This document shows, piece after piece, positions 47,622-57,412 of a stretch of DNA of 64,000 bases. The notes beneath the pieces are model-generated. The model saw only the letters and a list, made by a program, of their open reading frames with translations. It was not told where the DNA came from and ran no database searches. Position numbers and translations under genes: made by a program. Position 1 is the stretch's first letter; each line of letters opens with the position of its first letter. Source of the stretch: Warburgia ugandensis (taxonomy: Eukaryota; Streptophyta; Magnoliopsida; Canellales; Canellaceae); the NCBI GenBank assembly GCA_035236585.1, contig CP141136.1, forward strand, positions 31,332,949 through 31,396,948. The letters run 5' to 3'.

Positions 47622-48940
47622 CCATGAGTGACAAAAGTCATAAAAAATCAGGGGAATTTTTCCTCAAAAATCAAAAGCTTTCTTTGAAGAGACGTGGAAA
47701 GCAAGCTTATCTAGCCTAAGTATTTGCCTCTTGATAATAGATATACAGAATGATAGTCACAAATAATTGAAACTTTTTTGAAAAATTTCCAATTTTTTAT
47801 GCACTGACATTTTCCCAGACAATTCATAAGTTTCTATAATTTTCAAATTCAAACTAACTTCAAAAAATTAACATGAATTTACATAATAGAAGTCAAATTT
47901 CACAAATAATTTGCCATATTATCAAACCATATTTATAAATCTAGTTAAAAATTCAACGGAAAAGTTTAAACCCATATTTGATTTCTTCCCAAATTTTTAA
48001 CAAACAATTGCCAAATTTTACAAATATTTGGCTTGTTGATTTATTCTGGAATCCGAACTTTGTGACTATGTGCTGAATATGTATGATCTGCACTTCGTTC
48101 AAAACTTAAGGCAATTGCTAAGCACCTATTGGTTCTTCTACAATTGTTATGACACGAATCATCAAGCATGGATCGAGTTTCGGGCCAAGGAATTAGCCTG
48201 CAAAGCTTAAGGCGCATTGACCTGTAAGCCTAAGAGGATCCAGTCCAAGGAGTTAAGCCAATTTTGGCTACTGGGTAGAAGGGCTCTGAAGACTTGCTTG
48301 GCTGTTAGGAGACCCAAGTACTTTAATGTACGTTAGGAATTCTAGATTGTTGCGGTCCATGTAAGTATCTAGATGTGATATTTTGTAAAAGAAGTAAAGA
48401 AAACTCTTGCGCAGGTTATAAATCTATCCTTAACCATTAAATCTGTATCGTGTGGCATGATCCTACCCATCCATTAAAGAGTTGAGGATGCAAGCAAGCC
48501 CTTCACATGTAAAACATTTAAGAGTTGTAAGTTATCTTTAGAAGTGTAAGAGAGAAGACTTTCAGTTCAGTTGCAAGTGCTTTCTTCTTAAGCGTCTTAA
48601 GTGTCCGTGCTAAGGAGAGCAAGGCTAAAAGCTCGGTTAGGCTTGACCTAGGACGTAAATTTGAAGCATAGCATAAGTATACACAGTTGCAAGGCTAGAA
48701 ATTGCAGTCTTACAAGTGCTTGGAAATTATTCCCCATTTTAGTTATCTAAGCACACAAGTACAAAGGTTTCGGAAAATGGAGCATATGAACACGGCAGCA
48801 TTCTCTAGTGTGAAATTACTTAATTGCCTTCTGTATATTTTAAATTAGGTTTTCAATTTCGAAAACAAAAAGGGGATCTGGCTCGAGAGAAACATCAATC
48901 AAGGTGTGCTCTGCGTCAATCATGAAGCTTAAGATACCAC
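47622..48940. other. No gene recognised; possible low-copy flank
   Basis: After the LTR end I see no retroelement domain. The stretch around 48100-48830 has a more even composition than the surrounding repeats and may be promoter, UTR or LTR sequence of an unknown element. Confidence 0.35.
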
Positions 48941-49319
48941 CACCCGCATGGCAGATGGATGGATCACCTTAATAATTAAACTTCCCATGATATGGCTACC
49001 TCCAAGACGAATTCACAAACGAAACAAAAAAAAAAGGATTTTGTGTGGGAGATGCCCACCCATCCTAAGCGGGATAAGCAGGCCTCATCCCTCCAATTGT
49101 TTGAATAAGCCATTCCATTCATGGGATCGACCAATACTCTCATCCAACTGGCACCCCTAGTTAGGCTCCCATCCATTAAGTGTGGATGGTATTGTCATAA
49201 AACGCTATCTTTGTTGAGTACATCAACACTATAAGAGGATTGGGCCTAGCTTGGGATAGCTGTTGATGAGATTTTTTATATGCCCCGCTCTTGGGAGACG
49301 GCGAACCTACTGAACGGAA

Positions 49320-49714
49320 CAGATAAATCAGAAGATGTGGGCAGAAGGGCTAGCATGCCAAAAGAACCCCTCTTATGATATGCAGGGTACATTATGTGCA
49401 TGCACCATAGATGAAACCATGGAAAAAGGGGAAATCACAATAGTAAAGATCATTACAGATGACATATCAGAATTTATAAGACAGTATCATGAGACAAACA
49501 GACGATTGGGCATTGCGCCAACATTTCAGATTACTGACTGATACGACACACTCTTTCAGGTTTATGGGCAAGCTCCTTTTCTCGCTCTGGAAAGCATTCA
49601 TCCCTGGGAATGAACCTACGGACTTGACCTAATTTAAAGCTAATGGAAGAAGCTTTCCCGATGCCACTCTAGCATGCTTAATCAACCACCGTCTGGTTCT
49701 GAGATGGCATTAAA
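49320..49714 (-). other. Probable 3' UTR of the YL1_C exon
   Basis: Non-repetitive, no coding frame on the minus strand, directly downstream of the stop codon. Plus-strand open frames here (49335-49541) look like chance antisense readings. Extent is a guess. Confidence 0.35.
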
Positions 49715-49846
49715 CTACTTCAAAACAACTGCTGCATTTCTCAGAGCTAAATACCTTTGAACATTCTCGTTAGGAAGCGCCCTTATATGTTTAAAGACAT
49801 CAGCATTCGCATAACGAAGGGTTGTCCTGGGGTCCACATATCGTGC
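49715..49846 (-). CDS. Terminal exon with YL1 C-terminal domain (INO80 subunit C-like)
   Basis: A 44-codon minus-strand exon with acceptor TTGCAG at 49852-49847, reading frame phase 0 and stop TAG at 49717-49715. The peptide begins [18 protein letters not shown] and ends [11 protein letters not shown]. This fits the YL1_C (PF08265) consensus, an 'A.Y.DP.T.L.YA...F' motif, and I recall the C-terminus of plant INO80 subunit C-like proteins as very similar. Such proteins are small subunits of the nuclear INO80 chromatin remodeller. The upstream exon, which should end in the 'C..TG' part of the domain, is not recognisable between here and the copia element at 51330; it may be missing or beyond that element. 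Either the last exon of a real gene or a captured fragment. No frame defects within the exon. Confidence 0.65.
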   Translation of the reverse strand, partial: ARYVDPRTTLRYANADVFKHIRALPNENVQRYLALRNAAVVLK

Positions 49847-49852
49847 CTGCAA

Positions 49853-51329
49853 GCAACACCATTCATAAGTGAAACAAGGCCCATCATTCAACGCCTTAGC
49901 ATAAGTTTATTACTTAAGCATGGGGGAGAAATGACCAGAATTGTGCAGAAACGAAAACCTTCGATTGGATATGAAAATAGCTGTAAGCAAATAAACAATT
50001 GGCAACAAAGTGAACCGTGACCTTCATTTTCATGTAGGAGATCACATACAAACTATAAATAGCCAACCAGAACATCTTTGGATCGAAAGGCAGGAACAGG
50101 TATTTAACTGCAGTTCAGAATGGTCTTGCAATTATTCTGGTGAAGATTCTCCACAAGTATTGCAACTCAGTTTTTCTTCCCTTCCAACTTGGTTTGAAAC
50201 ACCTGATTGTGAACAAGGCTTTTCGTTTCTACAACATCAAGCGAAGGACTAGATAGAATATCAGTTGTTGATTAATCGTTACCATAGGGATAACTTCCCT
50301 TTCCACTGCATAGCTCAAAGGCTAACTATCTCAAGAAAGACCTCCATGCAGCACATGCCTTCCCTAAAGGGAACCTCACGCTCAAGCACATGATGCTCCA
50401 TATCCACGATAAATAGCATTAGATGATCCACACCAAGAAACTGACATCTAAATGCACCTTTTCAGGAAATTAGTAAATATACAGCCTGACGCTTTCAACT
50501 CCAACAACAATGAAAGAGTGGCATCTGAGGTTGCAATTCTAGCAGGTTTCTGACCATTGTAACTTGGGTTGATTTAAATATTTCCAGTAACTACAAAATA
50601 TGCAGATTTCCCTAGACATCAAAAAACCTTCTGTTCTACAGAATTAGTAAAATCAATATCAAATTACCAAAATAATGCCGGTGATACCATGTGTACGTTT
50701 TTTCCATAAAGACTAAATAGTTACTGGATAGATGGAATAACAGAAGCAGAAGAACGGAGACTTTTGGCTAGGATGACATTAGAACTCCTCTACTTAAAGA
50801 AGTTTTTACCATTATGGTTCTTTACAGTGCCTCCCCTAGTAACAGGAATTAATTGGGTTGCACCTAAACTTATAGCAAGGCTAAATGACCAAATCATGTA
50901 ATTGAGTAAAGAGCAATACTAGATACTATATTTTCTGCATATATAAGTCACTTGATGGAGGAAACACCTGATATTCATTTGGATGGAACGGGTCAATTTG
51001 AGCACTAGGAAAACAAACACCTAGAGGAGAGAAGGGCCTGCAGGAGTTGGCTTGTAGATAATTGGATGAAAAAAAAATTATTTCTATGTAATAATAATTG
51101 TCATCTTATTTTCTTTGGTGCAACTGGTCTTAAGTTTCTGTATATGCAAAGCAGATTTATGCGAAGGTAACATTATGTCCAGAAAATGTGAGGTGCTGCA
51201 ATGCCCCTATCATATCATTGCAAGCGAGATCATCTTTGACTTTTTTCTTCTTATCATCAGGACCTTTTTTTCCTGAAAAGCTGGAGGTATATTGACCATC
51301 TTGCTATGAATCATGCTAAACATCATAGT
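49853..51329. other. Low-copy stretch with a short unassigned minus-strand frame
   Basis: Seems to be intron or intergenic host DNA. The best coding-like piece is a minus-strand frame at about 51309-51157 ending GALQHLTFSGHNVTFA-stop, preceded by a lysine-rich KKGPDDKKKKVKDD; a possible acceptor TTTTCAG lies before it near 51280. I do not recognise the product. It stops a few bases from the copia LTR at 51330, which may have cut the gene. The plus-strand frame at 50010-50252 has no recognised domain. Confidence 0.4.
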
Positions 51330-51831
51330 TGAACTAGTGGAAGTAAGGCGAAATTCTTGATTTCATTGCTTATAGTCTCTCTATTTATAGAGGAATAAAA
51401 TGGTTGCCTATATAGGATAAGATGGATAAAATCAAATTATACAATATAAGGGAGCCTTCGCGCAACAGTAAAAGTTGTCGTCATGTGACCTTGAGGTCAT
51501 GGGTTCAAGGCGTGGAAACAGCCTCTTGCAAATACAAGGTAAGGCTGTGTACTTTAGGCCCTTGTGGTCCTCGCCCCTTCCCCAAACCCTACATAGGCGG
51601 GAGCTTCATGCACCGGGGCTGCCCTTTTAAGTGAGTCAGCTGTTATTTACAGCTGTAATTTAAGGCAATTAATTGTGGATCTTAGAGGGATATAAAGAGA
51701 TATTATGGATCTATGAGGGATTTCATGAGATACGATATTATCTCAAAAATCCCGAATTAGAAATCCTCCAAATATAATAACTGAAGATATCAGAAGCCGG
51801 TACTCATATCTAACAGTATCTTAGCTTTCCA
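51330..51831 (-). repeat. 3' LTR of the copia element, interrupted by a SINE
   Basis: TGAACTAGTGG...AGCTTTCCA on the plus strand (sense strand starts TGGAAAGC). Without the SINE it is about 320 bp, as in the 5' LTR. Minus-strand CTATAAATAG at 51381-51390 is the TATA box. Confidence 0.88.
51451..51625 (+). mobile_element. Au-type SINE (about 175 bp)
   Basis: tRNA-derived 5' part with box A-like GCGCAACAGTAAAAGTTG (51460-51477) and box B GGTTCAAGGC (51502-51511), followed by the Au family body: 'tggaaacagcctcttgca', 'ggtaaggctg', 'cccttgtggtc', 'ccttccccaaaccc', 'gcgggagctt.atgcaccgggg.tgccctttt'. Target duplication TATAAG (51445-51450) / TTTAAG (51626-51631); the uninterrupted 5' LTR reads 'tataaggtgag' at this place. 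SINEs are moved by LINE machinery; it is non-coding. Confidence 0.9.
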
Positions 51832-51845
51832 ATTCTCCCCCTCAA

Positions 51846-52537
51846 TCATTCCCAACTTATTAATGATAGTCTCATTGGTGCTGCGGTCAACTCCTTAGTG
51901 AGGATGTTAGCTAATTGCTTCTTGGTTGGAACATAGGATGTGCAAATTTCTCTAGACTTTATTTTTCCCTTGATGAAATATCGATCCGCTTCAATATATT
52001 TGTTGCAATCATGTTGGACAGGATTGTGGGCGATAGAGAGAGCTTCTTTGTTGTCGCAATAGAGCTTCATTGATACATTGACTTTGATCTTCTGATCTTG
52101 CAATATAATCTTTATCCATAGTAACTCACAGATACTAACCACCAATGCTCTAAATTCTGCATCTGCACAAGACCTACCGCCACCTATTTCTTGCTTTTCC
52201 GAGTGATCAAATTTCCCCTAAGAAATGTGCAACAGCCAGTTGTAGACCTGTGGTCACTAATAGATCCAGTCCGCTTTGAATCTGTATAAGCTTCAAAATC
52301 CATATGATCGTGTTTGGAGCACAAGATCCCTTTCCCTAGACAGGACTTTAAGTATCGCAATATCTTGTAAACTGCCTTTATATGTTCTTTTCCTTGACAC
52401 TGCAAGAATTGACTTACTAAGCCAATGGCAAATGCAATATCTGGCCTAGTGTGGGATAAGTAAATCACTTTCCCCACTAGTCTTTGGTACCTTCCTTTAT
52501 CTACCATGTTATCATCCTAGCATAGTCCGAGTTTAAG
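51846..52537 (-). pseudogene. Copia RT C-terminus and RNase H
   Basis: DKGRYQRLVGKVIYLSHTRPDIAFA (about 52501-52430) is the RT-RNase H connection typical of copia. RNase H parts: YTDSKRTGSISDHRSTTG (about 52285), YCDNKEALSIAHNP (about 52065-52020), KYIEADRYFIKGKI (about 51995-51955). It ends SLISWE and stop at 51846, close to normal. One frameshift near 52180 and a stop upstream. The block is cut from the rest of the RT by the solo LTR at 52543. Confidence 0.85.
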
Positions 52538-52542
52538 GTTTG

Positions 52543-52953
52543 TGTTGGATCTGTAAAGTGAATCACAGGAAATACAATAGACAGAAGAAGAAGAAAAAGA
52601 TGGAATTGAATTCAGTAAAAGGAAGTGATTATAAGCCGTAGAAAATGAGAAATAACAACAAGATCCCTGCTACAGGCCATCCCTGCCTTCCTTGGTCTCT
52701 CCTTGACCACCCTCTGCCAGGGCCCTCTTACTCTCTTCTGCATTCCTCCTTCCTCCCCCTTACTGAAGACGTGATTCCCTCAACAAAATTCCTCCACTAT
52801 CCACTCCTACCCTTACACCTGTCCCCCTGTATATCTCCCTATGATACTGATATCAACTGATTTTATGCTGATGCTAACTGTTTGGATCTCTGGGGACCAC
52901 ACTTCCTGGAATAAGTCATTCCAAAATGTCCATGTTTCTCCTGCTGTCTATCA
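52543..52953 (+). mobile_element. 411-bp solo LTR in the copia RT
   Basis: TGTTGGATCT...CTGTCTATCA flanked by perfect GTTTG duplications (52538-52542 and 52954-52958). It splits the RT frame between VEAN and the NLKLGL segment. Size and ends suit a copia-type LTR; orientation is undetermined. It contains no gene; the proline-rich frame at 52645-52860 is not supported. Confidence 0.88.
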
Positions 52954-52958
52954 GTTTG

Positions 52959-53525
52959 CTTCTACAAGAGTGTTCACTGGTCTGCCTCCCAACTGCCCTA
53001 TCTCCTTTAACAAATCACATATTTTCATTGAGATATAAATATACCTTTCTTAGACCTTGCTACCTCAATGCCTAAGAAGTATTTTAAGACTCCCAAGTCC
53101 TTGTTCTGAAATTTGATAGTCATATTCTCCTTCAATTTAGCAATCTCAACAGAATAATCTCATGTAACTATATTATCATCAACATGCATGATTAGTGTAA
53201 TTATTTTTCCTTCCGCACTATGTCTAATAAACAATGTATGGTCTCCTTGGCTTTGGCAGTGGCCACTGTTCTGCATAAACTTTACAAATCTCCCAAACCA
53301 TGCTCTAAGTGACTGTTTCAAGCCATATAAAACTTTCTGCAAATGACACACCTTTTGTAAGTGTATTTTATTTTCAATCCATGAGTTACCTCCATGTATA
53401 CTTCCTTGGCTAGATCTCCATGTAGGAATGCATTCTTCACATTGAATCGATGAAACTACAATCACGGTTCACTACAAGTGACAATAATATTCGAATGGTG
53501 TTAATTTTTGCTACAGGTGTAAACA
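52959..53525 (-). pseudogene. Copia RT middle part
   Basis: Contains FTPVAKINTIRILLSLVVN (about 53530-53470), IHLQKVCHLQKVLYGLKQSLRAWF (about 53375-53305), IMHVDDN with the RT catalytic Asp-Asp (about 53190-53170), and FQNKDLGVLKYFLGIEVARSKKGIFIS (about 53115-53035), all standard copia RT motifs. Several frameshifts and stops. Bounded by the solo LTR and by F2. Confidence 0.88.
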
Positions 53526-53910
53526 TGTCATATACGCCATTTTGGGAAATTATATAAATGCCTAATTATGAAATTTTGTGGAAATTGGACTCTTAAGAAT
53601 TTGAAATTTTTTAGAAATAGAATCACTAATTGAAACTTCAATATTTAGAATGTACACGAGAAATAGAGTCCAGTGACACTAAGAACGCTAAAATCAGAGA
53701 TCGGACGAAAATCTTCTAATTATTTTAATTAAGATATTTTAATAAATTAAATAAGGGGGTAACATGGTAATTTCATGCGTGGGATCCACAAACCGGGTGC
53801 TGAAATCTATGAGCTGACAGTCATAATGGAGGGTATGGTGGTGATTACCAGCATTCATACAACATTTAATGAAAAATAAATTAAATTAAATATCATTTAT
53901 AGGGGGCAGG

Positions 53911-53930
53911 GACTTTAAATGCGCCTCCCC
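53911..53930 (+). promoter_or_regulatory. TATA-like core of LTR F2
   Basis: GACTTTAAATGCGCCTCCCC, identical to F1 at 24208-24227 at nearly the same distance from the LTR start. Confidence 0.5.
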
Positions 53931-56900
53931 AACATTTATTTCTCTCGTTTTTCTCCCCCTAGCCTCGATCGACATTCACTGCTGATGCCGACAATGACTT
54001 GCAAATGACGACTATGCCTCATGCTCCCCCCTATAGTGACGAAAATCAGTGTTTCCCAGCCAACTTGACAAGGTAGGCCATCCACCCTCCTTCCCTTTTC
54101 CAATTTATAGTTTTCTGTTCTCCAACACCGGCAACGGCCAAGGAATGCCGTTTTCCAGTGACAGTATTTGGAGCTTACTGTTATTGCCAAAAACAGTGAT
54201 GAATTGGTGCCAGATTGATGATCTGGACCATTCACCTTATTCCTCTCATGACCACGATAAAAACCCCTCAAGTTTCATGAAGATCCATTAAGTATTGACG
54301 CTAGAAAGTGAAAAAATAGTAAGAGAGGGAAATTGGTGGATGAAAACCTTATAGAACTCAATTTTGTGAAATTCTAAACAAAATGGTATAAAATTTGTGA
54401 GATTTCATCAGTGTATGGGCTGTCGGATACGACCGAAATCTGGTCGTCTTCTCCAGCAATGGGAGTTTTTCTGGTGACCTCCGGTGATCAAAGGCATATT
54501 GTTTTTGGCAAATTTCACACTGATGGAGGGCCCAGATGGATGATCTGAGCCGTTCGTGTTCCTGGACCCCCCAAAACCTTAGGGAGAAGAAAAATAGTGA
54601 AAAATGGCAAAATTTGGACCGTAGATCAAGCCCGGAAAGAACAAACGGCCCAAGGGCGTCGTCCCTGATGGGTGATGCATCCAAGACGCAAGTTTGTGAT
54701 GAGCGAGCTCAGAGCGACCACGCACGTTCAGACGACGGGTGCGTCGTTCCCAGCTGTGACAGAACATCTGTGTCCTAATAACCAAAATGCACTACCTGCG
54801 TCCTGGTGATAGAGACGCATGTGAGCGGATCCCAGGTGCACGCGAGCATCCTTGTGACTCCAAATTTCAAATTAATTTCGACCCAAAATTTATCCAAGCC
54901 ATTAAAAATATATCTGAAACCTTAATTTGACAATTGTGGAGGCTACAGAGGACCAAATCATGATCCGAGATGTCCGTTGGATTTGTCCCGACGACGCGGA
55001 CCTAGATTTAACGTCAAAACCTTGAGTTGACCAATTCTAATTAGATCAAATTGCAAAATCATATCCAATAACCTAAATCAGCCCGATCAGGTGATGATCA
55101 AGCCTTAGAAATTGAATGAATACATCAATTAGGAGATAATTTAGTGAAATTGATGGACAGATTTCAAGTATCCATCAAGAAAAATGATATTGACCATCGA
55201 TCTGATCATGAACCTCAGGATTGATGACCAGAGAATGATTTGACCGTCAGATGACATATGATCATGGATACAATTTAGATTGTTAAATAAACATAGAAAT
55301 TGAACTGATTATGATGAATAATACTAGGATTAGCGATCTAACCATAGGATTAAGCTATAAATGATGATCCAACGGTTGGATAGTCTTCAAACTTAACAAA
55401 TGGGAGAAATTAGTTCCCTAATGATTAAGGGACACTAAATTGACAAATCATAACTTAGATTGATGATCAAAGCTGACAAATGATGGTCTAGATGTTAGAA
55501 AAACCAACATCTAGACATGGATTAGCTTAATTAAGGGTAAATCAAATGATTTGGACCGTTAATTTAGGATTAACTACCAGATCAAAGGAATCATCACATG
55601 GATTAACTTACTCCTGGGGATTAAAGAACATCAAGAAAAATAGATGAAGATTAAGATGAATAGTGAAGACAGTTGGAGTAGTAAATGACTTAGTGTGGTA
55701 TTATGGTCTGATAGGTACGTCAAAGCATGCGAGTTGAAGTAGTTACGGCCTGATCAGGAGTACCGCGCTTTTGAGGTAGGTGATTACATTTAGTATTTCC
55801 TTGATTTCATGGATCATGATGTGCTCATTGAGGGTTTCATTTTTAGTAGCAGTTTGATGCATGAACACGTATGCCAATCTTATGTATTCCTGAGACCATC
55901 TTCAACATGTGTTGTTGATGCCTATATCATCCTTTTGTTTCACATGATCTATGCCTTGTTTTCGATGCATGATTATTGATGTATTAGAATACCTCATTGA
56001 CTTGATCCTCTCGAGATTGATTACGTATGGATTTTCAATACTGGATTTTGTGTTTTCGCTGTTTTATGATGGGTGTTTCTGCCCGATGGATGCTATGCTA
56101 GGAGAGTTGTAGAATTGGCCACCCGCCCTCTGAATTTACATATTATAGACACTGCCCTAATGATGGGCACTGTGTGAGGTTTGTGGTAATTATGTACACG
56201 CCACCCACGCACGTCCGACCGACTCCCATGCCTCGGCAGACACTAGTCTCCTATTTCAGTGTCGACAGCAAGTGGCAGTGGCTTATACCCTAGAGTGATT
56301 TCTATTGCAGCATAGCAATCCATGCTCTTATTCTGTATGCTCATGTGGTATAGATATATTAGGTAAAGCCTATGTGGGCGGCCAGATGTGGGTGGGCCTC
56401 GTACTGAGCAGGCTACCTTATGTGCGAGCTACATGTGAGGAACCCTGAAATTGGAATGAGTACTCATTGCCGAATATGTGAGCGTAGTGGAACACTCATG
56501 GGACACGATATAGTTTGCACACCCTGTTACTCATGACTTGCATCCGTGTTTTGAGATGATCAAACTGACTGTATTGACTCTATCAGATGCATAAGCATGC
56601 ATTATCCATGTCTTGCATGCCATGATGATTCGTTATTATATCTTTACATTTATGGGCAGATCATGCTTTCAACTGTCACTGCTTTTACTACAGACATTTG
56701 ATTATTCATGTATCGTTTATTTCTAAATACTTGATAATTTGACTTATTATGTGAATGTTATACGCCATGAGATTTATCATGACTTCGACGCTTTATGCCA
56801 CACCATTTATATTGTATTTGTTATTAAATGTGATCACCTACACAAGCGATAGCTTGCTGAGGCATTGCTTTGGTTTGCAATGCCTTAGATTTGGAGCATG

Positions 56901-57346
56901 ATAGTATTAAGGGCAAGCAGCTGGAGCAGCAGTAGAGTGAGGACAGCGAGGACCATCTACCATATTCAGAGACAGATTAGATGTATGCTTCCATCTACTT
57001 ATCATTGACTTCTTTTGAACTATATAAATACACTTATATTATGGTGTCGGAATGAATCTGACTCTTAGTTGTATTATGTGAATGGATTCATGTTTGGAGT
57101 TCAATGTGGTGATCGATGGATGGAACCCTGAGATTTCTTTATGTTTGCTACTATTGATATCTCTTATCATGACCAGTCTTTCTTCAGGTTTTTGGCTTTT
57201 AATCTGAGTATGCTATATATCATATCGATTTTAATTGTTATTACGGATTGGATGACCCTTGGGATTTTCATTTGTCATTGCTTTGAAATGAATATCGTAA
57301 TTATATTAAATACATGTTTTCCTCTTCCAGAGATCTTAACTATTTT

Positions 57347-57373
57347 ACTAATTATTATTATTATTATTATTAT
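57347..57373. repeat. (ATT)n microsatellite
   Basis: About nine ATT/TTA units near the 3' end of F2. Confidence 0.9.
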
Positions 57374-57412
57374 GAAAAAATGGTTTTAGAAAACCTGAGG
57401 TGTCATAAAACA

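Larger units (their letters stand above)
53526..57407 (+). mobile_element. Solo LTR F2 in the copia RT (3882 bp)
   Basis: TGTCATATACGCC...GAGGTGTCATA with a perfect AAACA duplication (53521-53525, 57408-57412). The copia frame reads through when it is removed (DIDCFEM followed by FTPVAK). Homologous to F1 along its first ~2.7 kb and to parts of E1. It has a TATA-like core (53911-53930), 'gaggtaggtgattacattt' near 55773, one degenerate copy of the 39-bp unit (56478-56514) and an (ATT)n tract at 57347-57373. No coding domain. The LTR type suggests a Tekay/Del-like relative (inference from shared architecture). Confidence 0.9.

Noticed and set aside
49335..50252. Plus-strand host gene from three adjacent frames
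   Set aside because: No recognised domain and no consistent splice sites, and the minus strand carries the domain-bearing YL1_C exon in the same interval.
51451..51520. tRNA gene
   Set aside because: Boxes A and B are present but no cloverleaf can be drawn and the Au SINE body follows; it is a tRNA-derived SINE head.
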